Positions 41,046 to 49,833 of a stretch of 64,000 nucleotides of DNA are shown here, one piece after another. A program made the translations under genes and the position numbers. The first letter of the stretch is position 1; the number at the start of each line of letters is the position of its first letter. The notes under the pieces were generated by a model. The model did not search any database, had not been told where the DNA came from, and worked only from the letters and a program-made list of their open reading frames with translations. The DNA is from Pseudomonadota bacterium (GTDB lineage: Bacteria; Pseudomonadota; Gammaproteobacteria; Burkholderiales; Burkholderiaceae_F), in the NCBI GenBank assembly GCA_021842465.1, contig JAKBZN010000007.1, forward strand, positions 1-64,000, read 5' to 3'.

Positions 41046-42041
41046 ATGCGCCGGCGTTCCTGGTCTTCGTTTCCACCCTATGTACCCGTGGCGGAACGTC
41101 GCCGCAAGGCGGAGACCGCGGCGAAGAAGCTCGCCGCCAAAGGGGAGGCGCTGGAGCCGGTGCAGATTTCCGGCGTGGCCATCGCCCGGACGTTCTGGGG
41201 GCGGTCCTGGCTCGCCAACCTCGACCGGTATGCCGACTTCGCCAATCGCCTGCCGCGCGGCCGCAGCTATGTCCGCAGCGGCGCCGTGCTCGACCTCCGG
41301 ATCGAGAAACGGATCGTCCGCGCGAGGGTGCAGGGCAGCTCGCTCTACACGGTGACAATCGAAATCGATGCGCTGGCCGCCGCGCGCTGGCAGCAAATCC
41401 GCAAGGAGTGCGCCGGGGCGATCGACACCGTGGTGGAATTGCTCGCGGGCAAGCTCTCGCAGTCGGTGATGGCCCTCATGACCGACCCGGGGCGTGGGCT
41501 TTTTCCGAACAACCGGGAAATCCGCGTGCAATGCAGTTGCCCGGACATCGCCCAACTGTGCAAGCACGCCATCGCCGCCCTCTGCGGTGTCGGCAACCGC
41601 CTGGACAGCAAGCCGGAGCTGCTATTTCTGCTCCGCGGAGTCGATCACGCGGACCTGATCGACGAAGCGGTGCAAAACGCTGGGAAGATCGGCGAAGCCG
41701 CATCTGTCGCGCTCTCGAACCGCGACCTGGAGGAGATCTTCGGATTTCAGGTCGCCGATCCTACCGAGCCGATCGAGATCGCCGCGACGGTCAAGACTCC
41801 GCGCAAGGCGGCCAGAAAATCCCCCGCGAAGAAATCCACGACAACGGCAAGCCGAACTTCCGCCAAGACTGGTGCCAAGTCGGCGGCAACGCGATCCGTG
41901 GCGATGAAAAATTCGCGCGCCGTGCCGCGAAAAGCGTCAACAGGTACGAAAACCTCTGCCCGGTCGGCGGCCGGAAAGCGAGCCGCGCCGAAATCGCCCA
42001 AAACCACCCCAGTGAAAAAGGGCAAAGCGAGCCGGAAATGA
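41046..42041 (+). CDS. SWIM zinc-finger protein with Lys/Ala/Ser/Thr-rich C-terminal tail
   Basis: SWIM CSCPDIAQLCKH; tail KTPRKAARKSPAKKSTTTASRTSAKTGAKSAATRS...PVKKGKASRK; ORF starts directly after SNF2 stop. Confidence 0.88.
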   Translation: MRRRSWSSFPPYVPVAERRRKAETAAKKLAAKGEALEPVQISGVAIARTFWGRSWLANLDRYADFANRLPRGRSYVRSGAVLDLRIEKRIVRARVQGSSLYTVTIEIDALAAARWQQIRKECAGAIDTVVELLAGKLSQSVMALMTDPGRGLFPNNREIRVQCSCPDIAQLCKHAIAALCGVGNRLDSKPELLFLLRGVDHADLIDEAVQNAGKIGEAASVALSNRDLEEIFGFQVADPTEPIEIAATVKTPRKAARKSPAKKSTTTASRTSAKTGAKSAATRSVAMKNSRAVPRKASTGTKTSARSAAGKRAAPKSPKTTPVKKGKASRK

Positions 42042-42214
42042 TCGCGCGCAATCCCGGCCGACGAACGTTCTCAACCGCTCAGGAATTCATGACGGGTAAC
42101 GAGCGCATCCGCACGGTGAGGGTGCTGGGAAAGCGCCGGCGTTTGGCAGTGGAGCCGTTGGGAGTCGTCAGGTCTGCCGTTGCGTCGTGTTCGCGTTTTT
42201 GCTAACATGCAGTC

Positions 42215-42541
42215 GTGAGCTACGAGATTTCGTATTTCCACGAGCGCGTTCTTGCCGAGATCGAGTCTTGGCCCATTGACGTCCTTGCGGACTATGCCCG
42301 TCTGGTCGAACTCCTGATCGAACACGGCCCGAATCTTCGTCTTCCCCATTCGCGGGCGCTTGGCGAAGGGCTCTTTGAGTTGCGACCGCGCGGGCATTCT
42401 GGCATCGGTCGCGCGTTCTACTGTTTTCTCGTTGGCAAGCGTGTAGTGGTCGTGCATGCCTTCGTCAAGAAAGCCCAACAGACTCCCGACCGAGAGTTGA
42501 AGTTGGCGCGCAAACGCGCCAAGGAGATACGCCATGACTGA
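42215..42541 (+). CDS. HigB/RelE-type toxin (Gp49-like)
   Basis: 108 aa; LIEHGPNLRLPHSRALGEGLFELRPRGHSGIGRAFYCFLVGKRVVVVHAFVKKAQQTPDRELKLARKR. Confidence 0.9.
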   Translation: MSYEISYFHERVLAEIESWPIDVLADYARLVELLIEHGPNLRLPHSRALGEGLFELRPRGHSGIGRAFYCFLVGKRVVVVHAFVKKAQQTPDRELKLARKRAKEIRHD

Positions 42542-42851
42542 CATCAAATTCAAACCTGTCCGCCACGACCACAAGGCTTTCGTTGAAAAGGCATCGAAGC
42601 GCAAAGGCTTCGTCGATGCTTACGATGCGCTCGCGCTCGAATACCAGTTGGCAAACCAAATGCTCAAGGCCCGTTCCCGCGCCGGCCTCACTCAGGACGC
42701 GGTTGCCGAGCGCATGGGCACCACCAAGAGCGCGGTCTCCCGCCTAGAGTCCGCGGCCAAACATGCTCCGTCGATCGCCACCCTCAAGCGTTATGCCAGT
42801 GCGGTCGGCTGCGAGCTTCAGGTGCGGCTCGTGCCTCAGAAGGTCGCGTGA
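42534..42851 (+). CDS. HigA-type XRE antitoxin
   Basis: ALEYQLANQMLKARSRAGLTQDAVAERMGTTKSAVSRLESAAKHAPSIATLKRYASAVG; overlaps toxin ORF. Confidence 0.9.
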   Translation: MTDIKFKPVRHDHKAFVEKASKRKGFVDAYDALALEYQLANQMLKARSRAGLTQDAVAERMGTTKSAVSRLESAAKHAPSIATLKRYASAVGCELQVRLVPQKVA

Positions 42852-42877
42852 CCACGTGTATCACTGAATTTATTAAC

Positions 42878-43063
42878 TCATTGCAGGTAGCGTCGGCCCA
42901 TACGCGGAAAACGCCGCAGGTTGAGGATCACCGTGTCCTGTAGCGCCGCCAGCAGAGCGTCGTAGGTGAGCGGCGCTCCGGCTTCCCGAAGACAGGCGTC
43001 GATGGATTCCAGCCGTTCCAGGAAGCTCGCGGTAAGTTCAACCCGGTACGCCGGCTCAGCCAC
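42878..43063 (-). pseudogene. Truncated RelE/ParE-type toxin (N-terminal 61 aa)
   Basis: MAEPAYRVELTASFLERLESIDACLRE...VILNLRRFPRMGRRYLQ* stops where ParE-like proteins normally continue; overlaps upstream antitoxin. Confidence 0.65.
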
Positions 43064-43382
43064 GCTTGGCGACCCGGGCGGGCGATTTCCTCGCGGCGGC
43101 GCGCCGCTTCTGGAGGGCGGCGATGGCCGCGCCCGCCTCCTGCGTGCGGCCCGCTGCGACGTCGGCCAGGCCGCGGCGCGCGTCGTCGATCAACAGCAGG
43201 TGGATGCGCTCGCGCTCCAGGCGGTGGTAATAGTCGAGGCGATCGGAATCGATCAGCGCGACGTAGCTCTCGCCGTTCTTGGTGATGATCTTCTCGGCAC
43301 CGGCCTTCACCTGCTCGGCGAGCTCGGACAGGTTGGCGCGGGCCTGGGTGAAGGGCACGATGTCGCCGACGGTGAAACCCAT
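43056..43382 (-). CDS. Phd/YefM-type antitoxin
   Basis: VGDIVPFTQARANLSELAEQVKAGAEKIITKNGESYVALIDSDRLDYYHRLE. Confidence 0.85.
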   Translation of the reverse strand: MGFTVGDIVPFTQARANLSELAEQVKAGAEKIITKNGESYVALIDSDRLDYYHRLERERIHLLLIDDARRGLADVAAGRTQEAGAAIAALQKRRAAARKSPARVAKRG

Positions 43383-43620
43383 GGCTGGACCCCCGTATAA
43401 CGTTACGGAATTCTGTGCAGAATACGGCAGATGCAAAGGCGTCGAAAGTGACCGTCTCCGTCGCGCGGCGCGTGCTCCCAGCGCTCAGGGTGCCCGACCC
43501 CGCTGGATCAACAAACCGTTTCTTGACGCGGACACTCTCGGCTTTTCGTAAGCGCAGACGCCGCCGCGGAGCAATAGGTCCGGGGCAAGACCGTTGATCA
43601 GACTGTCAGCGCGTGCTCGG

Positions 43621-44115
43621 TCATAGCTTCATCGCCTCACGCAGGTCGGCCACCGTCACCATCAATGTCATGGCATCGAGCGGCGATTCGTCAAGGCCGA
43701 GACCGAGGTAGAAGGTCTTGGCCTCTTCGGACAGGGCGTGCACGACCATGCCGCGGATGCCGATGGCGTCGGCCGCATGGATCACGCGCAGCGCTGCGTC
43801 CTGGAAGAGCGCACGGCCGAGCCCCTGCCGGTGATGGCTTGTCGCCACGGCCAGCCGGCCGAGCACGACGACCGGGACCGGATCGGGCATGTTGCGGCGG
43901 AAGCGGCCGGGCGCGGCGGCTGGGGCTACAGCGCTAGACGCGAGAGCGTAGTAGCCGACGACCTTGCGGTCTTCGCACGCGACGAACGTGCGCGAGGCGC
44001 CGCTGATCTGGTTCGCGGCCGCGCGGCGTTCGAGCCAGCTGTTGAGCGACGCCACCCCGCAGTCGAAGCCGGCGATATCGTGGTCGGGGTTGAGCGGTTC
44101 CGGAGCGCGCAGCAT
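43621..44115 (-). CDS. GNAT-family toxin (TacT-like)
   Basis: LNPDHDIAGFDCGVASLNSWLERRAAANQISGASRTFVACEDRKVVGYYALASSAV...VVLGRLAVATSHHRQGLGRALFQDAALR. Confidence 0.88.
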   Translation of the reverse strand: MLRAPEPLNPDHDIAGFDCGVASLNSWLERRAAANQISGASRTFVACEDRKVVGYYALASSAVAPAAAPGRFRRNMPDPVPVVVLGRLAVATSHHRQGLGRALFQDAALRVIHAADAIGIRGMVVHALSEEAKTFYLGLGLDESPLDAMTLMVTVADLREAMKL

Positions 44116-44120
44116 CCGGT

Positions 44121-44411
44121 TCAGGCCGTCTTCCAGGGCGCCTTGCTGCGCATCGTCCGCTGCAGCCGTTCATTGGGTTGGGCCGGACGGTCGAGCCGCT
44201 TCAAGAATTCACCATAGGCCTCGGGGCTGACCACCATCAGGGCGCGGTCCAGCAGCGTCTCTTCCGCTGCGCGGCGTGCAGCCTCCAGGATGAAATCCGT
44301 GCGCGTCTTGCCCGCCGACTCCGCCGCGCGGTCGATCAGGTTGCGCTCGGCCGGCGGGATGCGCAGGTTGAGCGTGTCCCGGGGCGCCTTCGTCGTGCTC
44401 GCAGTCGTCAT
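44121..44411 (-). CDS. DUF1778 antitoxin (TacA-like RHH)
   Basis: DTLNLRIPPAERNLIDRAAESAGKTRTDFILEAARRAAEETLLDRALMVVSPEAYGEFL. Confidence 0.88.
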   Translation of the reverse strand: MTTASTTKAPRDTLNLRIPPAERNLIDRAAESAGKTRTDFILEAARRAAEETLLDRALMVVSPEAYGEFLKRLDRPAQPNERLQRTMRSKAPWKTA

Positions 44412-44449
44412 GGCTTGTCCTCTGCAATCTGGCGCCACGATATCACATC

Positions 44450-44468
44450 GTAACGACAAAGTCATTAC
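44450..44468. promoter_or_regulatory. Candidate operator upstream of TacA-like antitoxin
   Basis: GTAACGAC-aaa-GTCATTAC inverted repeat (one mismatch). Confidence 0.35.
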
Positions 44469-44726
44469 AAATCCGCCATGGATTGTGCCAGCGGGGGTGC
44501 GGCCGTTGGCGCCCTGACGCTCCCGACAGATCCCTACTGCGCCGGATAGGGCGGGAGGATCATGGTTCGGCTGACGAGGCCTGTAGCGGCCGCGCGGAGT
44601 TTGACCAGACGCGCCGACCTACCCGTGATCAGCACGATCGCGGACGAGACGTTGATTTTGCTACAAGATCTGGGTTGCTTGCTGGTCACTCGATGACCGG
44701 CATACCATGGCGAATCTGCTCATTTT

Positions 44727-44822
44727 TCAGTCGGTGCGAACATACAGACCTCCACCATCGGTGAGCTTGTAGGGTTTCTCGCGTGGCTTCGCCTGTTCCA
44801 CCATCCGTGCCGTGAGAGACAT
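44727..44822 (-). pseudogene. N-terminal stub of a P4-type tyrosine integrase (DUF4102 region)
   Basis: MSLTARMVEQAKPREKPYKLTDGGGLYVRTD*; matches the typical start of integrases of this class, then stops; 159 nt from tRNA 3' end, same direction. Confidence 0.75.
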
Positions 44823-44981
44823 GGTATCGGCCTCCTGCCATACCATGTTCGTACCATATTCTGCGCCGGGTTGGCGTTGGTAGTCGCTGGCGGGCTTTGG
44901 CGGACTATGGTACGCCCCCAGAGAGAAAAAGCCCGGCTCCTTGGCGGGGCCGGCTTCTTTTGGCACTGTTTGGCGTAACGC

Positions 44982-45075
44982 TGGCGGAGACGGAGGGATT
45001 CGAACCCTCGATGCGAGTTTTTGCCCGCATGCTCCCTTAGCAGGGGAGTGCCTTCGACCTCTCGGCCACGTCTCC
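44982..45075 (-). tRNA. tRNA-Ser(GCT)
   Basis: Reverse complement GGAGACGTGGCCGAGAGGTCGAAGGCACTCCCCTGCTAAGGGAGCATGCGGGCAAAAACTCGCATCGAGGGTTCGAATCCCTCCGTCTCCGCCA; 7-bp acceptor stem, long variable arm, encoded CCA. Confidence 0.96.
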
Positions 45076-45194
45076 GAATTTCGGCGGGGTGCTGCGAGAA
45101 GCGGCTCCCGTGCGAACCCTGCAGTGTAGAGCCTGCTCGAAACCGGGTCAAACGGGAGTGCCGTATCGTGGGCGCGGCCGCGCACCCGCGAAGA

Positions 45195-46454
45195 TCACGC
45201 GCCCGCGCTCTGCTCCAGCCCGAACGCCTTGTGCAGCGCGCGCACGGCGAGTTCCATGTACTTGTCCTCGACGACGCAGGAGATCTTGATTTCGCTCGTC
45301 GAGATCATCTGGATGTTGATGCCTTCTTCCGACAGCGTGCGGAACATCAGGCTGGCGATGCCCACGTGCGAGCGCATGCCGATGCCGACCACCGACACCT
45401 TGCAGATGCGCGTGTCGCCCAGCACCGCCCGCGCGCCGATATGGGCCTTGAGTTTGCCATCCAGCAGTTCCATGGCCTTGGCGTATTCGTTGCGGTGAAC
45501 CGTGAACGAAAAATCGGTCAGGCCGTCGGCACCGGTGTTCTGGATGATCATGTCGACGTCGATGTTGGCGTCGGCGACCGGACCGAGGATCTGATACGCG
45601 ATGCCGGGGCGGTCCGGCACGCCGGTGAGGGTGATCTTGGCCTCGTCGCGCGTGAACGCGATTCCGGAAATGGCGGCCTGTTCCATCTGGGTATCTTCCT
45701 CGAACGTGATCAATGTTCCCGAATCCGCCTCTTCTTCGAGCGGCATGTCGGCGTCGGTGAGGCTGGAGAGCACGCGCAGCCGCACCCGGTATTTGCCGGC
45801 GAACTCCACCGAACGGATCTGCAGGACTTTCGAGCCGAGGCTCGCCATCTCCAGCATTTCCTCGAACGTGACCGTGCGCAGGCGCTGCGCCTCGGGAACG
45901 ATGCGCGGATCGGTGGTGTAGACCCCGTCCACGTCGGTGTAGATCAGGCATTCGTCGGCACCCAGCGCCGCGGCCAGCGCCACCGCGGAGGTATCCGAAC
46001 CGCCGCGGCCCAAGGTGGTGATATTGCCGTGTTCGTCCTGGCCCTGGAACCCCGCCACGACGACGACCTGTCCGCCGTCCAGGTCGGCGCGAATCCGCGC
46101 CTCGTCGATGGCGACGATGCGCGCCTTGGTGAACGCGCTGTCGGTGAGCACGCGGACCTGGGCGCCGGTATAGCTGCGCGCGGGAATCCCGATGCTCTTC
46201 AACGCCATTGCCAGCAGGCCGATCGTCACCTGCTCGCCGGTCGAGGCGATGACGTCGAGTTCGCGAGGATCGGGCTCGGCTTGGAGTTCCTTCGCCAGAC
46301 CGATCAGGCGGTTGGTCTCGCCGCTCATCGCGGAAACCACGACGACGATCTGATGACCGGCACGGCTCCACTTGGCGATGCGGCGGGCGACGTTCTTGAT
46401 GCGCTCCGTGCTGCCAACGGAGGTTCCGCCGTACTTGTGGACGATGAGCGCCAT
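45195..46454 (-). CDS. lysC: Aspartate kinase
   Basis: [29 protein letters not shown]; two ACT domains at C-terminus. Confidence 0.96.
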   Translation of the reverse strand: MALIVHKYGGTSVGSTERIKNVARRIAKWSRAGHQIVVVVSAMSGETNRLIGLAKELQAEPDPRELDVIASTGEQVTIGLLAMALKSIGIPARSYTGAQVRVLTDSAFTKARIVAIDEARIRADLDGGQVVVVAGFQGQDEHGNITTLGRGGSDTSAVALAAALGADECLIYTDVDGVYTTDPRIVPEAQRLRTVTFEEMLEMASLGSKVLQIRSVEFAGKYRVRLRVLSSLTDADMPLEEEADSGTLITFEEDTQMEQAAISGIAFTRDEAKITLTGVPDRPGIAYQILGPVADANIDVDMIIQNTGADGLTDFSFTVHRNEYAKAMELLDGKLKAHIGARAVLGDTRICKVSVVGIGMRSHVGIASLMFRTLSEEGINIQMISTSEIKISCVVEDKYMELAVRALHKAFGLEQSAGA

Positions 46455-46492
46455 GAAATTCGGGAAAATCGAATGAAAACCCGCAATTATAC

Positions 46493-46535
46493 GGAGAACT
46501 GCCCGGAGAACTGCCCGGAGAACTGCGCGGAGAAC
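46493..46535. repeat. 12-bp tandem repeat, ~3.6 copies, upstream of lysC
   Basis: GGAGAACTGCCC x2, GGAGAACTGCGC, GGAGAAC. Confidence 0.9.
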
Positions 46536-46560
46536 GGGTGTCGGGCCTCCCGATGACGTC

Positions 46561-48183
46561 TCAGGACCCTGGACCGAAGTGCGCTGCGGATACCGACGTC
46601 AGCAGGTCCTCCGCGCCGGTCCATTCGATGCGGATTCGCCCGGCGCCTGGTTCGACGAAGCGCACGTCGGCACCGAGTCCGGCGGCGTAGATCAGCCGGT
46701 CGTCCCGCCAGACCAGGGGAAGCGCAGCGCGGTCGAATTCCGGCACGCCGCGTTCCTGATACCAGTGCTTGAGGTGTTTCGACGGGCGGGCGGGATGCGG
46801 CTTGAGCCGCTCCCCGCCGCTGCGGCTGCGCAGGTCCAGCGGTTGCGCGCGCAGCCAGTCGGGATCAAACCCGGCGGCGTCAGTCGGCAGAAACCGGAGC
46901 ACGCCGCCCCAGGATGGCACGGGAAGCTCCGGTTCGCCGCGCCACAGCAAGCGCTCGCGCCCCCGCGCGTCGGCGCCGGGTACGCGCAGGCAAAGCAGGC
47001 CGCGATGGCGGCGCAACTCCTGTCGGCCGAAGCGGATCCGCATGCGCCCCTCCGGCGCACCCTCGATCGCCTGTGCCAGCGCCTCCCGCAACCGCGCGCG
47101 CGGCGGCGCCTCCACGCCGGCGCGCGCCAGCCACGCGCGCAGCACCAAGGCCTGGCGCGTGGGCGTCAACGTGGCAAGCCGATCGATGCGAAGCATGTCG
47201 ACCGGCGCACCATCCATGCACCATTGCAGCAACTCGGCGCCGAGTTCCTGCACCAACTCCGCGGCGTCCGCGATCAGATCGATCGAGCGCGCCGCCGACT
47301 TGCGAACCCCGCTGCGGATCGCCGCCAGTTGCGGCAGCACGTTCGCGCGGATCGCATTGCGCGCGAGCCGCGTGTCGGCGTTGCTGGGATCGTCGATCGT
47401 TGCCAGCCCGTACCGCGCGACGTAGTTCGCCATGGCCTCGCGCGGCACGTCCAGGAAAGGCCGCAGCACTTGCACCGCGTCGCCTCCTTCCTCCCCGTAC
47501 TCCGCGCCGCGCGCCGCGGCGATCCCGGCCAGGCCGGCCGGGCCCGCCCCGCGCAGCCATTGCAGCAGGAAGGTTTCCAGGCGGTCATCCGCATGATGCG
47601 CGGTGAGCACAAACGCCGCGCCCCGTTTTCGCGCCGCGTCGACCAGCGCGCCATACCGCGCATCGCGGGCGCCGGCCTCGACGCCTCGCGCCCGCCATGC
47701 CACCGCAACCCGACGCACGACGCATTCCACGCCGCGGGCGGCGCATTGGGCGGCGCAGTGCTCCGCCCAATCGTCCGCGCAATCCTGAAGACCGTGATGC
47801 ACATGGACCGCGAGCAGGGATTGAAACGCGGCATGGCCACGATCGCGCAGGCGGCAGGCGAGATCGAGGAGCGCGGTGGAATCGGGGCCGCCGCTATAGG
47901 CAAGCACGAGCCCGACGCGCACACCCTCACCCCCGCCCTCTCCCGCCGCCGCGGGAGAGGGGGAACCCACCCCGCCGCACCGACACCCGAGCAAGCGGAT
48001 GTCCGCACGCGGCGCCGGGTCGCTGCCGCCCTGCCCGCGCCCGTCGGCAAGCGAACGGGGCGCGGAAACCGCGCCTTCCACCGCGCGCTGCAACGCGCTC
48101 AGCAGAACGCGGTCTTCCGTGCTCTCCGGAAGAAACGCGGAGTCCGGCTTATGCTTCGCTGGGGGCTTCCTTGAACTTGCCAT
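46561..48183 (-). CDS. tilS: tRNA(Ile)-lysidine synthetase
   Basis: [27 protein letters not shown]-loop and [28 protein letters not shown]; start uncertain (GTG 47922 possible). Confidence 0.88.
   Translation of the reverse strand: MASSRKPPAKHKPDSAFLPESTEDRVLLSALQRAVEGAVSAPRSLADGRGQGGSDPAPRADIRLLGCRCGGVGSPSPAAAGEGGGEGVRVGLVLAYSGGPDSTALLDLACRLRDRGHAAFQSLLAVHVHHGLQDCADDWAEHCAAQCAARGVECVVRRVAVAWRARGVEAGARDARYGALVDAARKRGAAFVLTAHHADDRLETFLLQWLRGAGPAGLAGIAAARGAEYGEEGGDAVQVLRPFLDVPREAMANYVARYGLATIDDPSNADTRLARNAIRANVLPQLAAIRSGVRKSAARSIDLIADAAELVQELGAELLQWCMDGAPVDMLRIDRLATLTPTRQALVLRAWLARAGVEAPPRARLREALAQAIEGAPEGRMRIRFGRQELRRHRGLLCLRVPGADARGRERLLWRGEPELPVPSWGGVLRFLPTDAAGFDPDWLRAQPLDLRSRSGGERLKPHPARPSKHLKHWYQERGVPEFDRAALPLVWRDDRLIYAAGLGADVRFVEPGAGRIRIEWTGAEDLLTSVSAAHFGPGS
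47931..47962. repeat. GC-rich palindromic insert in tilS N-terminal region
   Basis: CCCCGCCCTCTCCCGCCGCCGCGGGAGAGGGG. Confidence 0.55.
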
Positions 48184-49129
48184 AGCTCATCAGGCGGGCG
48201 TGCCGGGCCGCGAGCAGATCCTTGGTCTTGACGCCCTGGAACTGCCGCAGGGCGTCGGCCAGGGCACGCTTGAGCAGGGTGGCCATCTCGTCGGGATCGC
48301 GATGCGCGGCACCCACCGGCTCGGCAACGATGCGATCGATCAGGCCCAGCGCCTTGAGGCGATTGGCGGTCAGGCCCAGCGCCTCGGCCGCGTCGGACGC
48401 GCGCTCGGCGCTTTTCCACAGGATCGACGCACAGCCCTCCGGGGAGATCACCGAATAGGTCGAGTACTGCAGCATGAGCACCATGTCGGCCACGGCGATC
48501 GCCAGCGCGCCGCCCGAACCGCCCTCGCCGATGATCGTCGAAATGATCGGCACCTGCAGCTGCGACAGCACGAACAGGTTGTGGCCGATTGCCTCGGACT
48601 GGCCCCGCTCCTCGGCGTCGATGCCGGGATAGGCACCCGGCGTATCGACGAACGTGAACAGCGGCAGGCGGAATTTCTCCGCCAACTTCATCAACCGCAG
48701 CGCCTTGCGATACCCCTCGGGCTTGGGCATGCCGAAGTTGCGCATCGCACGCTCCTTCGTGTCGCGCCCCTTCTGCTGGCCGATCACCATCACTGGCTGG
48801 CCATTGAACCGGGCCAGGCCTCCGACGATGGAGGGATCGTCGGCGAACGCGCGATCGCCGTGCAGCTCGTGGAAATCGGTGAAGATCCGGTTGACGTAAT
48901 CAAGGGTGTAGGGCCGCTGCGGATGGCGCGCGAGCTGGGAAATCTGCCAGGGTGTGAGCTTGGCGTAGATCTCCTGCAGCAGTCCCCGGCTCTTTTCCTG
49001 CAGGCGGGCGATTTCATCGGAAATATCGACAGCGGAATCGTCCTGGACGAACCGCAGCTCCTCGATCTTCGATTCGAGGTCGGCGATCGGCTGTTCGAAA
49101 TCCAGAAATGCGGTCTTGGCGGGCGGCAT
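48149..49129 (-). CDS. accA: Acetyl-CoA carboxylase carboxyltransferase subunit alpha
   Basis: [35 protein letters not shown]...[21 protein letters not shown]. Confidence 0.96.
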   Translation of the reverse strand: MPPAKTAFLDFEQPIADLESKIEELRFVQDDSAVDISDEIARLQEKSRGLLQEIYAKLTPWQISQLARHPQRPYTLDYVNRIFTDFHELHGDRAFADDPSIVGGLARFNGQPVMVIGQQKGRDTKERAMRNFGMPKPEGYRKALRLMKLAEKFRLPLFTFVDTPGAYPGIDAEERGQSEAIGHNLFVLSQLQVPIISTIIGEGGSGGALAIAVADMVLMLQYSTYSVISPEGCASILWKSAERASDAAEALGLTANRLKALGLIDRIVAEPVGAAHRDPDEMATLLKRALADALRQFQGVKTKDLLAARHARLMSYGKFKEAPSEA

Positions 49130-49140
49130 GGCTTCGTCTT

Positions 49141-49833
49141 TCAATATTCGACCGGAACCGGGTCCAGGCTGCGCCAAAGGTACCAGGTCGCGACGCTGCG
49201 ATAGGGCGCCCAGCGTCGGCCCAGCTGCGCAACCTTTTCCCGTCCGGCACCGCGCAGGAGATCGGCGGCCGTCTCCCCAGGAAAATAGTGCATCCCGACC
49301 GCCTTGAGCAGGCCGAGGTCGTCCAGCGGCAACACGTCGGGGCGCAGAAGATTAAAGATCAAAAACATCTCGGCTGTCCAGCGGCCGATGCCGCGGATTT
49401 CCGTCAGGCGGCGAATGACCGCCTCGTCGTCCCAGGCGGCCATCTCCGCCGCGTCGATGCGGCCGTCGGAAAAATGGCGGGCCAGATCGCGCAGGTATTC
49501 GACTTTGCGGTCCGACAGGCCGCAGGCCCGCAAGGTCGTCGCGCGGCGGCGCAACAGCGATGCCGCAGCCTCCGCGGCCCCCAATTCGGGACAGCGCAAG
49601 CAGAGCCGCTGCCAAACCGAATCGGCAGCCTTTACCGAAATCTGCTGTCCGACGATCGAGCGCGCAAGCGTGAGAAACCCGTCGCCCCGGCTCGCCAGCG
49701 CCACGCGCGGGTGGCCGGCGATGATCGCGCCGAGGGTCGGATCCGCCACGCGCAGGCGACGCTTGGCGGCGGTCCAATAGTCCGGGGCGGGGATGCCGCG
49801 CGGGGAAGGAGGAATTCCTAGCTCCGCCGCCAT
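49141..49833 (-). CDS. DNA-3-methyladenine glycosylase 2 family (AlkA-like)
   Basis: [19 protein letters not shown]...[37 protein letters not shown] HhH-GPD. Confidence 0.9.
   Translation of the reverse strand: MAAELGIPPSPRGIPAPDYWTAAKRRLRVADPTLGAIIAGHPRVALASRGDGFLTLARSIVGQQISVKAADSVWQRLCLRCPELGAAEAAASLLRRRATTLRACGLSDRKVEYLRDLARHFSDGRIDAAEMAAWDDEAVIRRLTEIRGIGRWTAEMFLIFNLLRPDVLPLDDLGLLKAVGMHYFPGETAADLLRGAGREKVAQLGRRWAPYRSVATWYLWRSLDPVPVEY

Noticed and set aside
37560-41567. 1335-aa antisense ORF opposite the SNF2 operon
   Set aside because: High-GC antisense frame; low-complexity Arg/Gly/Asp-rich translation with no domain motifs, while the + strand has clear helicase motifs.
37672-42041. 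DISARM or another named SNF2-containing defense system
   Set aside because: No methyltransferase, PLD or DUF1998-type partner genes nearby; only the SNF2-like ATPase is shared, so no named system is claimed.
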